From Actinomyces sp. (GTDB taxonomy: Bacteria; Actinomycetota; Actinomycetes; Actinomycetales; Actinomycetaceae): a stretch of DNA of 20,423 nt. The stretch spans positions 1-20,423 of the forward strand of contig NZ_JAUMUL010000063.1 in NCBI RefSeq assembly GCF_030530635.1, given 5' to 3'. The notes beneath the pieces are model-generated. The model was not told where the DNA came from and searched no databases. It saw only the letters and a list, made by a program, of their open reading frames with translations. Every line of letters begins with the position of its first letter. Position 1 is the stretch's first letter. Of this stretch, positions 1-6,563 are shown in pieces. The position numbers were made by a program, and so were the translations under genes.

Positions 1-72
1 GCCTATAGCTCAGTTGGTTAGAGCGCATCCCTGATAAGGATGAGGTCGCTGGTTCAAGTCCAGCTAGGCCCA
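1..72 (+). tRNA. ileT: tRNA-Ile (GAT), 5' end cut by window edge
   Basis: The cloverleaf is readable: anticodon stem 26-30/38-42 around a loop with GAT at 33-35, T-arm stem 48-52/60-64 with loop TTCAAGT, acceptor 3' strand TAGGCCC at 65-71 and discriminator A72. The acceptor 5' strand here is only GCCTA, so two leading bases (expected GG) lie before the window. The 3' CCA is not encoded (A-CCG). It is followed closely by tRNA-Ala, the usual actinobacterial pair after gyrA. Confidence 0.96.
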
Positions 73-101
73 CCGGTCGCGGTGGAAGGTGAGGGGGCTT
101 C

Positions 102-236
102 ATGAAGAGCCGAACGCTCCTGCTTGCCGCGGTTTTCTCGTGCCTCGGGGTTCTCGGCTACGCCGCCTGGCTGAAGCTGGAGGCCGAGCGGGCCGAGCGG
201 GCCGCATGGGCGGAGGTCACCGACCCCGTCGCATGA
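102..236 (+). CDS. DLW-39 family mini-protein (44 aa)
   Basis: The ATG at 102 opens a 44-codon frame ending in TGA at 234-236, exactly filling the spacer between tRNA-Ile and tRNA-Ala. The product begins MKSRTLLLAAVFSCLGVLGY, one hydrophobic N-terminal helix, then an Ala/Glu/Arg helix, and ends AAWAEVTDPVA. The tail resembles the conserved (L)WAEATDP ending of DLW-39 family proteins, which in Actinobacteria lie in this same tRNA spacer. GGTGAGGGGG upstream can act as ribosome binding site. The function of the family is unknown; a membrane-associated peptide is inferred from the hydrophobic start. The frame is short, so the call rests on tail similarity and position. Confidence 0.75.
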   Translation: MKSRTLLLAAVFSCLGVLGYAAWLKLEAERAERAAWAEVTDPVA

Positions 237-240
237 CCGG

Positions 241-313
241 GGGGCCATGGCGCAATTGGTAGCGCACCTGCTTTGCAAGCAGGGGGTTACGGGTTCGAGT
301 CCCGTTGGCTCCA
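241..313 (+). tRNA. alaT: tRNA-Ala (TGC)
   Basis: Acceptor GGGGCCA (241-247) pairs with TGGCTCC (306-312), with one G-T pair. D arm GCGC/GCGC, anticodon stem CCTGC/GCAGG around loop TTTGCAA with TGC at 274-276, T arm with GTTCGAGTC, discriminator A313. CCA is not encoded. It starts five bases after the stop of the DLW-39-like frame. Confidence 0.97.
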
Positions 314-383
314 CTCTAAATCCAGTTTCACTCCTGAAACCCTGCACACTTTCCCCACACACTCCCACCATCACCACCGAGAA

Positions 384-402
384 CGGCACTTATTACGTGC
401 CG
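384..402. other. Small hairpin downstream of tRNA-Ala
   Basis: CGGCAC (384-389) pairs with GTGCCG (397-402) around a 7-nt loop, about 70 nt after tRNA-Ala and 77 nt before the next gene. There is no T tract, so this could be a weak terminator or an operator. Nothing else is recognised between 314 and 478. Confidence 0.35.
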
Positions 403-478
403 AGACCGGTCGCCGCTCCGGGGCATCTCAGGGTGCTTCCCCATGGTGCTGGTGCATGATCACAGTCAGACTTGAGCC

Positions 479-847
479 ATGAGTACACAGACACCCGGGG
501 CCGCCGACTCCAAGCAGAACGTCGGCGCCGAGCCCGCCGGGGGCAGCCCGCGAACCGTAGTTGATTGGATCACCGTCGCCGGCGACCAGCTGATCGCCAC
601 CGTGAAGCAGCTCGTCGCGAACGGGAACGTCCGCCGCGTGATCTTACGCGACTCCTCCGGCCGGGAGTTCCTGAGCGTGCCGCTTACCCCCGGCGCGGTG
701 GTCGGCGGCATCACCGTGCTGGCCGCGCCGGTGCTGGCTGCAATCGGCGTCATCGCCGCCATGGTCACCGAGGTCACCCTGGAGGTGGAGCGCACCGACA
801 TCGCCGATGAGGGCACACAGACGACGAGCCCTGACCCGGAGGTGTAG
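479..847 (+). CDS. DUF4342 domain-containing protein
   Basis: A 122-aa protein. After a low-complexity N-terminus (about 1-25) comes the DUF4342 pattern: TVVDWITVAGDQLIATVKQL (about 26-45), the strand pair NVRRVILRDSSGREFLSVPL (about 49-68), a Gly/Ala-rich hydrophobic hairpin (about 70-95), and a final strand VTEVTLEVER. The family is small, single-domain and of unknown biochemical role; the hydrophobic middle suggests membrane association. ATG 479 is used because the whole domain follows it; no clear Shine-Dalgarno is visible. The upstream tRNA and downstream broken nucleotidyltransferase give no operon context, so it probably stands alone. Confidence 0.78.
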   Translation: MSTQTPGAADSKQNVGAEPAGGSPRTVVDWITVAGDQLIATVKQLVANGNVRRVILRDSSGREFLSVPLTPGAVVGGITVLAAPVLAAIGVIAAMVTEVTLEVERTDIADEGTQTTSPDPEV

Positions 848-856
848 ACACCCGTA

Positions 857-1066
857 GGCGGCACGGCGGATGCTGACAGCGACATCGACGTTCTGGTCGA
901 GATGGACCCTGCGGATGGCAACTTGCTCATGCGCGCATCAGAACTCATGGAGGAGACACGGGCACCTGGCAGGTACGCCGGTTCGGCCTCTACTGCGCCA
1001 CTTAGACTTCAGTTGAAGGCTCCACAGCCCTTCAGCAAACACCGAATCGGCGTGGTAGACCACTAA
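857..1066 (+). pseudogene. Fragment of MntA-type (MNT) nucleotidyltransferase
   Basis: The frame through 857-1066 reads ADADSDIDVLVEMDPADGNL then LMRASELMEETRAPG. This matches the active-site region of minimal nucleotidyltransferases (antitoxins of MntA/HepT-type pairs), including the D-x-D metal-binding motif (DSDID, codons 875-889). The preceding helix and G-S motif are absent and there is no start codon. After LMEET the frame runs into a 101-bp repeat and stops at TAA 1064-1066. No HepT/HEPN partner is visible. It is therefore a remnant cut at both ends, probably with the repeat at its 3' side. The similarity is recognised by eye, so the exact limits are approximate. Confidence 0.6.
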
Positions 1067-1082
1067 CCGGCGTAGTAGACGA
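982..1082 (+). repeat. 101-bp repeat, copy A (inverted relative to 20321-20421)
   Basis: Aligns without gaps to the reverse complement of 20321-20421 with 84 of 101 matches by hand count. It contains a hairpin-forming segment (TTGAAGGCT / AGCCCTTCAG, about 1013-1035) and words of the form CGGCGTRGTAGAC. It overlaps the 3' end of the nucleotidyltransferase fragment. Confidence 0.85.
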
Positions 1083-1247
1083 CCCCCGGACACTGCCACC
1101 CCACATCACCGGCCCGCACGCGCCCTTAGACCCCTTGGGACTGCCAGACCCCCGCATGACCGGTTGGGACGAACTCGGTCCACAGGCGCCGTCGGCACGC
1201 GTGCACAGGTGGGAGGCAGACGTGTCCCCAAGCTGTGGGGTACCCGA

Positions 1248-1354
1248 TTATCCGCACGAACATGCCAATCTTGCCGGTTGATCCCCAGCTGTGCGCAACC
1301 CTGTGGAGAACCACACGGATGTGTTTCCCCAGAAGTGTCCACAGCTGTGGAGGA
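1248..1354. other. Cluster of DnaA-box-like 9-mers
   Basis: One-mismatch relatives of TTATCCACA/TTGTCCACA: TTATCCGCA (1248-1256), TGTGGAGAA (1302-1310, reverse strand) and GTGTCCACA (1335-1343). A weaker TGTGGAGGA lies at 1346-1354, and there is a perfect 14-bp palindrome TCCACAGCTGTGGA at 1338-1351. No box matches the consensus exactly and no AT-rich unwinding region is obvious. Nearby gene order places the window a few kilobases from oriC in related genomes. Confidence 0.35.
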
Positions 1355-1385
1355 ATAACAGCGATGTACTTCCCCAGAATCCACA
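1318..1385. repeat. Imperfect direct repeat pair
   Basis: 1318-1343 (GATGTGTTTCCCCAGAAG, then TGTCCACA) is repeated at 1363-1385 (GATGTACTTCCCCAGAA, then TCCACA) with a 2-nt deletion and two substitutions. The two units sit in the DnaA-box-like stretch. Confidence 0.6.
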
Positions 1386-1467
1386 CTGGCGGTTACATGT
1401 GTTGATACGCAACGCCCTGCTGGGTGCAGATGCCTCGGTGATCTGAGTCATAGGGCTCCTCTGGTTC

Positions 1468-1559
1468 GAGGGTGTGTCGGTGTTGGGTGGTGTCGACTTG
1501 GTGGGTTGAGGGCTGGTGGGTTGGTGGTGTGTGTCCGGGTGTCCCGCGGTGGGGCGGAA
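1468..1559. other. GT-rich tract, no gene
   Basis: About 90 bases almost free of A and poor in C on the plus strand, with repeated GGG, GGTGG and GTGTG groups, directly before the 120-bp element. Such strand bias could allow G-quadruplex folding, though loops are irregular. The open frames here show no recognisable protein. Confidence 0.5.
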
Positions 1560-1679
1560 TGTCCGAAATCGGCACAAAGGCCGCCGGTGACCGCTGGGGC
1601 CGTTTCTGATACCGCATGATTCCAACGTTCTGCCTGCGGCTGCCAGCGACGTCAGAGTCGTTTGTGCCGATTCTGGACA
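1560..1679. repeat. 120-bp inverted-repeat element, copy 1
   Basis: Ends TGTCCGAAATCGGCACAAA (1560-1578) and TTTGTGCCGATTCTGGACA (1661-1679) are complementary at 17 of 19 positions. The centre has CCGCATGATTCCAACGTT (1612-1629). It aligns without gaps to copies at 15988-16107 and 19580-19699, all exactly 120 bp. No coding content is seen and no target-site duplication is visible (GAA left, CTT right). Confidence 0.88.
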
Positions 1680-1889
1680 CTTCGGGCCGTCACGCGCGCC
1701 ACTGGGCGCCAACGACAGGCCGCGCCCGCTCTGCGTGGGACGGCGAAGGTGGATGCGGTGCGGTGTTGAGGACCGGCAGGCGGTAATCACGCCGACTTTC
1801 CCGCGCCGCAGCAATTAAAACCCCGATCTTAAACACCACATTAGCGCCGATAACCCGGTGAACTCAGCTCGGTCGGCTCTGGGCGATTT

Positions 1890-1994
1890 GCGCAAGCGGC
1901 TAATCGATGCTGAGTGAGCGACGAACGCCGCCTCCGGCAGCTGGTCCTGCTTTCGGCCTCGACGGTCTCCACTCGGCGTGCTAGCCGCTTGTGC
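1890..1994. repeat. Inverted repeat pair downstream of the rhomboid gene
   Basis: GCGCAAGCGGCTA (1890-1902) and TAGCCGCTTGTGC (1982-1994) are complementary at 12 of 13 positions and separated by 79 nt. The pair lies just past the 3' end of the minus-strand rhomboid gene. It could be a decayed palindromic element or part of a termination region. The remaining sequence of 1680-1889 shows nothing recognisable. Confidence 0.45.
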
Positions 1995-2006
1995 CGGTCT
2001 CGGTGC

Positions 2007-2849
2007 TTAGACCAGGGCCGCTCGCGCCGCACATAGGGCGACCAGTACCACCGCCGCCCCCACGGTCCCCCACACGCCCACGGCGGTACGTCGTTCGCGC
2101 GGCGCCCAGGCATAGATCGCGGCCACTACGAATCCGGCGAGGAACCCGCCCAGGTGCCCCTGCCAGGAGATATTGGCCCCTACCACGGAGATCACCACGT
2201 TGATCACCAGCAGACCCACGATTGTGGAGGTGTCTCGGCCGAATCGGCGCAGTACCACGAATACAGCCGCGAACAATCCGAAGATGGCGCCCGAGGCGCC
2301 CACCGTCCCGGCGAACCACGATGACAGCGAGTCTGGTGATGAGAGCCAGTAGATCGCCGTCGATCCGCCCAGTGCGCTGAGTACGGTCAGAGCCATGAAG
2401 CGCCAGCGCCCCAGGAGTGGCTCGAGCGAATGGCCCGTCACCCACAGGGCCCACATGTTCATCGCCAGGTGAAGCGGTGAGGCGTGCAGGAGTGCCGTGG
2501 AGAGGAACCGCCACGGCTGATCGGCGGCCAGTGCGGGGACGAAGTCGAACCAGCCGGTGATCGCCGGATAGACCAGCTGAAGCAAGTAGACGACTACGCA
2601 GACGCCCACCAGGATCTTCGTCAGCTTCACCCCGTCAGCCGCAGCACTGCCACCCAGTGCGGTGCGCACACCGCGACGATTGGCCTTCGCCTTGCGGGCG
2701 CAGTCCACGCAGTGGATGCCGACGGCGCTGGGCACCTGACATTCCGGGCATGCCGGACGTTCACAGCGCTGGCAGCGCACGTAGGCCACCCGATCGGGGT
2801 GGCGCGGGCACACCGGCGGGGCACCGACCTGCGGGTACGGCTCAGTCAT
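2007..2849 (-). CDS. Rhomboid family intramembrane serine protease with N-terminal zinc-binding domain
   Basis: A 280-aa membrane protease that should cleave transmembrane substrates within the bilayer. Residues 14-50 carry paired Cys/His ligands (C14, H17, C26, C29, C34, C37, C47, C50), a B-box-like zinc-binding module. From about 76 onward there are six or seven hydrophobic helices. The rhomboid signature is complete: H-L-A-M-N at 127-131, nucleophile Ser186 in GASG, and the dyad His232 in GHLGG. The start ATG at 2849 is preceded by AGGGGAG. It lies 36 bp downstream of the cyclophilin gene on the same strand, so the two are probably co-transcribed. Mycobacteria have rhomboids of this architecture; substrates are unknown. 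Confidence 0.93.
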   Translation of the reverse strand: MTEPYPQVGAPPVCPRHPDRVAYVRCQRCERPACPECQVPSAVGIHCVDCARKAKANRRGVRTALGGSAAADGVKLTKILVGVCVVVYLLQLVYPAITGWFDFVPALAADQPWRFLSTALLHASPLHLAMNMWALWVTGHSLEPLLGRWRFMALTVLSALGGSTAIYWLSSPDSLSSWFAGTVGASGAIFGLFAAVFVVLRRFGRDTSTIVGLLVINVVISVVGANISWQGHLGGFLAGFVVAAIYAWAPRERRTAVGVWGTVGAAVVLVALCAARAALV

Positions 2850-2885
2850 AGAAGCGCTCCCCTGACGCGACCTTGTCCAATCGCC

Positions 2886-3428
2886 TCACTGCTGCACGGT
2901 TACAGAGGTGATGATCACATCATCCAGGGGACGGTCCCGCGGGTCGGTGGGTACCGCCGCGATGGCGTCCACGACCTTGCGGGAAGCGGCATCGGGGACG
3001 GCGCCGAAAATCGTGTGCTTGCCCTGCAGCCACTCGGTGGGCGCAGTGGTGATGAAGAACTGTGAACCGTTGGTGCCCTTGCCCAGCCGCCGACCGGCAT
3101 TCGCCATGGCCAGGACATAAGGTGCGGTGAAGGTCAGGGAGGGATCGATCTCGTCGTCGAAAACGTAGCCGGGGCCTCCGGTGCCGGTCCCGAGCGGATC
3201 GCCGCCCTGAATCATGAATCCGGGGATGACCCTGTGGAAGACAACCCCGTCATACAGGGGCGCATTGGACGGCTCGCCCGTGCGCGGATCGGTCCAGGTC
3301 TTCTCGCCGGTGGCCAGGCCGACGAAGTTCGAGACGGTCTCCGGAGCCTGGGCGGGGTACAGTTCGAGGCGGATGTCGCCGAGGGTGGTGTGAAGTGTAG
3401 CTTCGATGGTCGCTTCCATGTCGGCCAT
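2886..3428 (-). CDS. ppiA: Cyclophilin-type peptidyl-prolyl cis-trans isomerase
   Basis: A 180-aa single-domain cyclophilin that speeds cis-trans isomerisation of Xaa-Pro bonds during folding. Family motifs in order: FHRVIPGFMIQGGD (64-77, catalytic R66), ANAG (109-112), NGSQFFIT (120-127) and GKHTIFG (136-142). The insertion GEKTWTDPRTGEPSNAPLYD (41-60) is typical of actinobacterial PpiA. There is no signal peptide, so it is cytoplasmic. ATG 3428 is the longest start; the ATG at 3419 fits better behind the upstream GGGA, so the true N-terminus may begin MEATIEA. It heads a two-gene minus-strand unit with the rhomboid gene and is divergent from the gene at 3567. Confidence 0.96.
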   Translation of the reverse strand: MADMEATIEATLHTTLGDIRLELYPAQAPETVSNFVGLATGEKTWTDPRTGEPSNAPLYDGVVFHRVIPGFMIQGGDPLGTGTGGPGYVFDDEIDPSLTFTAPYVLAMANAGRRLGKGTNGSQFFITTAPTEWLQGKHTIFGAVPDAASRKVVDAIAAVPTDPRDRPLDDVIITSVTVQQ

Positions 3429-3566
3429 GGTCCCACGTGTTGCCCGGGTGATCCTGGGACCCGGTGTTCACCCCAGGCAGAACGGGTACCGGGTTGTGGG
3501 GTGCGAGCCGCGTTACAGTGCGACCATTGGGTGAACAACCTCATCGTTCCGAGCAGGGAGACCGAC

Positions 3567-4190
3567 ATGGTTTGCAATTTCCGATGCAAGAGGATCGACC
3601 GCGATCAGACCCGTCTGGAGGCCGCCACGCTCGCGGACAGCATCGCCGCCCAGGCGGGGCGTGCCGTCGGCTGGGCGACGCCGCGCGTCTACCGGGCGCG
3701 GGAGGAGTTCATCAGGGCCGCCAGGCAGGCGCAGCTTCGCGCTCAGCCGGTCGTCGAGGAGGCGCGCACGCGGGTGGTTGAGGAGTACGTTCCCGCCGCT
3801 CAGCGCGCCGCCGAGGAGGCGCGCACGCGGGTGGTTGAGGACTATGTCCCCGCCGCTCAGCGCGCCGCGATCGCAGCCCAGGAGGCCGTCAACACCGAGG
3901 GCACGCTCACCCAGCGCGCCCAGCGCGCCGCCGTAGCCGCGAAGCAGGCGGCCCTGACCCCGGAGGTACCAGTGAAGAAGAAGCACCCTGTCCTCAAGAC
4001 GCTCGGCTGGCTCGCCGTCGCCGGCTGCGCGGCGGGAGCCGCCTACGTGATCTGGCGTCGCAGCCAACCGATCGAGGACCCGTGGGCCGAGGAGTATTGG
4101 GCCGATTCCACGGACGAGCCCGTCGTCTCCGAGGCGCCGGCTGCACCGGTCGACTCCCCGGCGCAGCCGGAGGAGCCCGCAGCCGAGTAA
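3567..4190 (+). CDS. Ala-rich helical protein with a single membrane anchor (DUF5324-like)
   Basis: 207 aa from ATG 3567, which follows AGGGAG at a good distance; the longer open frame upstream overlaps ppiA antisense and is not used. Residues 1-135 are charged, Ala-rich and likely a long helix or coiled coil, including two tandem 19-aa units EEARTRVVE(E/D)YVPAAQRAA from about 64 to 101. After KKK (about 140) a transmembrane helix TLGWLAVAGCAAGAAYVIWR is followed by RRSQPIEDPWAEEYW and an acidic Pro/Ala tail. The layout resembles DUF5324-type actinobacterial proteins ending in a DPW motif, but that assignment is by eye. Function is unknown; a membrane-tethered structural role is inferred. Confidence 0.75.
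   Translation: MVCNFRCKRIDRDQTRLEAATLADSIAAQAGRAVGWATPRVYRAREEFIRAARQAQLRAQPVVEEARTRVVEEYVPAAQRAAEEARTRVVEDYVPAAQRAAIAAQEAVNTEGTLTQRAQRAAVAAKQAALTPEVPVKKKHPVLKTLGWLAVAGCAAGAAYVIWRRSQPIEDPWAEEYWADSTDEPVVSEAPAAPVDSPAQPEEPAAE
3756..3869 (+). repeat. 57-bp in-frame tandem duplication
   Basis: Two 57-bp units starting at 3756 and 3813 differ at only four bases and encode 19-aa repeats with one change (E to D). This indicates a recent unit duplication in the helical region of the host gene. Confidence 0.9.
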
Positions 4191-4212
4191 GGCTGGGTAA
4201 GGCATAGCGGGA

Positions 4213-4243
4213 CGGCGCCCCGCCCCACACATGCGGGGCGCCG
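4213..4243 (+). terminator. Strong GC hairpin after the Ala-rich gene
   Basis: CGGCGCCCCGC (4213-4223) pairs perfectly with GCGGGGCGCCG (4233-4243) over a 9-nt loop, 22 nt after the stop codon at 4190. A T tract is lacking, which is common for actinobacterial terminators. Confidence 0.8.
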
Positions 4244-4354
4244 CCGCCCCTCTGTGTGCTCCGCTGCCCGCGGGGTGGCGTTCGGCGACGACGTCGTGCG
4301 GATTCTCCGTGCAGGTCGGCACCTTCGGGTATGGTCCGGCCCCGCCGCCGTCGC

Positions 4355-4360
4355 TAGGCT
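4355..4360 (+). promoter_or_regulatory. Candidate -10 hexamer TAGGCT, leaderless start of aldo/keto reductase
   Basis: TAGGCT ends 6 nt before ATG 4367, where a transcript would begin at or near the start codon. There is no Shine-Dalgarno, which fits leaderless translation. No good -35 is seen. Confidence 0.45.
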
Positions 4361-4366
4361 TGCCTC

Positions 4367-5227
4367 ATGAGTACCGCCATTCCCGCACCCCTGATGACGC
4401 TTAGCCGGGGCACGGCGGGCACCGGGCCCATCGCCATACCGCAGTTGGGGTTCGGCACCTACAAGGTGGCCGATGCCGACGCCGAGCGCGCCGTCACTGA
4501 GGCCCTGAGAGTCGGCTACCGCCACATCGATACCGCCCAGATGTACGGCAATGAGGCCGGTGTAGGTCGGGCGCTCGCTGCCAGTGGCGTTCCGCGGGAT
4601 CAGTTGTGGGTCACCTCCAAGCTCAACAATCCCAACCATCGTCGTGATGATGCTCTGCGCAGTTTCGATGCCACGATGCGGGATCTGCAGCTGGATGTTC
4701 TGGACCTGTTCCTGGTGCATTGGCCACTGGCCGCCTCCGAAGGAATCGATCTGGTGGACACCTGGCGCACCATGATTGAGATCCTCGGTTCCGGCCGGGT
4801 TCGTGCCATTGGGGTATCCAACTATCAGGCCGCGCATCTGCGTACCATCATCAATGCCACCGGGGTCACCCCCGCGGTGAACCAGATCGAGTTGCATCCG
4901 TACCTCATTCAGGAGGAGTTGCGCGCCGTCGACGACGAGCTCGGCATTGTCACCGAGTCCTGGTCCCCGCTGGGCCGGGGGCGTTTGCTGGACGATCCCG
5001 AACTGGGGCGCATCGCCGCCGAACTGGATGTCACGCCCGCCCAGGTCATAATTCGTTGGCACCTGCAAAACGGCCTGGTCGTCATCCCGAAGACCACCCA
5101 CCCCGAGCGTATGCGCACCAACGCCGATGTCTTCGCTTTCGAGTTGACCGCGGCGCAGATGGCGGCGGTTGACGCGCTGGACCGCGACCTGCGCACCGGC
5201 TCCCACCCGGATCGCGTGCAGGTCTGA
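4367..5227 (+). CDS. Aldo/keto reductase (2,5-diketo-D-gluconate reductase-like)
   Basis: A 286-aa TIM-barrel NADPH-dependent oxidoreductase reducing aldehydes or ketones to alcohols. The catalytic tetrad is complete: D55 and Y60 in HIDTAQMYGNEAGVG, K85 in WVTSKLNNPNH and H118 in FLVHWP. The cofactor-binding region near the C-terminus reads VVIPKTTHPERMRTN. The length is normal for prokaryotic AKR family members and the substrate cannot be told. It begins without a Shine-Dalgarno behind a TAGGCT hexamer, so it is probably transcribed alone as a leaderless message, and it lies between two terminated or independently started units. Confidence 0.94.
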   Translation: MSTAIPAPLMTLSRGTAGTGPIAIPQLGFGTYKVADADAERAVTEALRVGYRHIDTAQMYGNEAGVGRALAASGVPRDQLWVTSKLNNPNHRRDDALRSFDATMRDLQLDVLDLFLVHWPLAASEGIDLVDTWRTMIEILGSGRVRAIGVSNYQAAHLRTIINATGVTPAVNQIELHPYLIQEELRAVDDELGIVTESWSPLGRGRLLDDPELGRIAAELDVTPAQVIIRWHLQNGLVVIPKTTHPERMRTNADVFAFELTAAQMAAVDALDRDLRTGSHPDRVQV

Positions 5228-5273
5228 CCCGGACAGGTGCAGATTAGAGCCGGATCTGTGTCCGTGATCCCTA

Positions 5274-5279
5274 TAGGCT
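5274..5279 (+). promoter_or_regulatory. Candidate -10 hexamer TAGGCT for the crgA unit
   Basis: The same hexamer as before the aldo/keto reductase, here 64 nt ahead of the chosen crgA start. A clear -35 is not visible, so the call rests on the hexamer and its position in the intergenic gap. Confidence 0.35.
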
Positions 5280-5343
5280 AGGGTGCATCAGGTGTAAAGC
5301 AGTGGGCCGCCGCCGTGGCCCGGTGGTCAGTGAGGAGACGCGC

Positions 5344-5781
5344 GTGGCGCGGACGCAGAACGAGACTGATAAGAGCGCCGGCAGGACCGAGGCGAAGGAC
5401 GAGGCGAAGCACGGGTCCAAGAGCAAGGTCAAGGCCGGGCTCAAGGGAAAGCGGCCGCGGCCGGAGCGCTCCGGCAACCCGGCCAAGCGTGCCGCCGCCG
5501 AACGGGCCCGGATGGAGGAGTCCCGGGCCGCTGCCAACCGTGTCTCCCGCGTTCCCCGCAAGGTCAAGGAGAAGGGCTCCCCCCGCTGGTATGCGCCGGT
5601 GATGGTTGCGCTCCTGGTGGTCGGTCTGCTTTGGGTGGTGGTCACCTACCTGTTCAAGGGCGCCTACCCGTTGCCCTACTTCGTGGAGAACCATGCCAGT
5701 GATTGGCTGGTCAACGGCAACCTGTACGTCGGCTTCATGATCATGCTTGTCGGTTTCCTCGGGCTGCTGCGCTGGAAGTAA
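5344..5781 (+). CDS. crgA: Cell division protein CrgA
   Basis: 145 aa from GTG 5344, which follows GAGGAG with 6-nt spacing; an earlier in-frame GTG at 5302 lacks such a site. The first 75 or so residues are Lys/Arg/Glu/Ala-rich and cytoplasmic, longer than in mycobacterial CrgA. The C-terminal part has the CrgA pattern: SPRWYAPVMVALLVVGLLWV and following residues (first membrane helix), a short external loop, then NLYVGFMIMLVGFLGLLRWK (second helix ending in the characteristic RW). CrgA is a small actinobacterial divisome protein that in mycobacteria binds FtsZ, FtsI/PbpB and Wag31. Its place beside the kinase and peptidoglycan operon is conserved across the phylum. Confidence 0.93.
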   Translation: MARTQNETDKSAGRTEAKDEAKHGSKSKVKAGLKGKRPRPERSGNPAKRAAAERARMEESRAAANRVSRVPRKVKEKGSPRWYAPVMVALLVVGLLWVVVTYLFKGAYPLPYFVENHASDWLVNGNLYVGFMIMLVGFLGLLRWK

Positions 5782-5795
5782 CCAGGGCTACCGTG

Positions 5796-6563
5796 ATGGC
5801 GAAGCCTCCCAGGCATCATGCCGCGCGACCCCGGGGTCTGCGGCGCGTGTTCGATGTACTGCTGTTCGGGCTTGGTGAACTGCTGATCACCGCCGGGCTG
5901 GTGGTGGCGCTCTTCCTGGCCTGGCAACTGTGGTGGACCGGGATTGATGCCAATGCCAAGGCGGCGGAAGTGGCGGCCACCTTCACTGACACGCAGGTCG
6001 AGTCTCCGAACGTGGAGGGCACCAAGCACTACGACGATCCTCCGGAGGTGGCGCCCGTCGGCTACGGGGAGGTCATCGGTATGCTGGTCGTCCCCAAGTG
6101 GTATGGCGTAACCAATAACAACATGCCGGTTCTGGAGGGCATTGGCGGCGATGTACTTGATCAGGCCGCCGCCGGCCACTATCCCGACACCCAGCAGCTC
6201 GGCGCCATCGGCAACTTCGCAATCGCCGGTCACCGCCGCACGAACGGCAACTCCTTCCGGCGCATCGACCTGTTGGAGGAGGGCGACGAGATCATCGTCG
6301 CCACCAAGGACACCTGGTATGTGTACACGGTCACCGGCCACGAGATAGTGGAGCCCACCGACGTCGCGGTCATCGCGCCGGTGCCCGGCGAGCCCGATGT
6401 GGCGCCCACAGAGCGCATGCTGACCATGACCACCTGCCATTCCCTCACGGTGGGTGAGTGGGGCAACGACCACCGGTGGATCACTTACGCCAAGTTCACC
6501 TATTGGATGGAGCGCGCAGAGGGGCGTCCGGCCTCGGTGCTCAATGACGAGGGGGTCAACTGA
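5796..6563 (+). CDS. Class E sortase
   Basis: A 255-aa transpeptidase that should anchor LPXTG/LAXTG-type surface proteins to peptidoglycan. A basic N-terminus is followed by one membrane helix (about 22-48), then an extracellular sortase barrel. Catalytic residues are H146 in AIAGHR, C214 in TMTTCHS and R227 in NDHRW. The TTCH-S and NDHRWI surroundings fit class E, the housekeeping class of many high-GC actinobacteria. ATG 5796 is chosen; GTG 5793 is directly adjacent and equally in frame. It lies 14 bp after crgA and its stop overlaps the next gene (TGATG), so crgA, the sortase and the small protein are likely one operon. Confidence 0.92.
   Translation: MAKPPRHHAARPRGLRRVFDVLLFGLGELLITAGLVVALFLAWQLWWTGIDANAKAAEVAATFTDTQVESPNVEGTKHYDDPPEVAPVGYGEVIGMLVVPKWYGVTNNNMPVLEGIGGDVLDQAAAGHYPDTQQLGAIGNFAIAGHRRTNGNSFRRIDLLEEGDEIIVATKDTWYVYTVTGHEIVEPTDVAVIAPVPGEPDVAPTERMLTMTTCHSLTVGEWGNDHRWITYAKFTYWMERAEGRPASVLNDEGVN

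Noticed and set aside
1160..1390. Chromosomal oriC
   Set aside because: No exact DnaA boxes, no AT-rich unwinding region, and the expected dnaA-dnaN neighbours are absent; kept only as a DnaA-box-like cluster.
1560..1679. Tn3-type resolvase res site
   Set aside because: The length near 120 bp and TGTC...GACA words invite it, but the palindromes are 17 bp rather than 25-34 bp, there are two instead of three subsites, and no resolvase gene is near.
1248..1814. 188-aa minus-strand frame
   Set aside because: Runs through the DnaA-box-like cluster, GT-rich tract and a 120-bp element; low-complexity Pro/Thr/His product with no recognisable domain.
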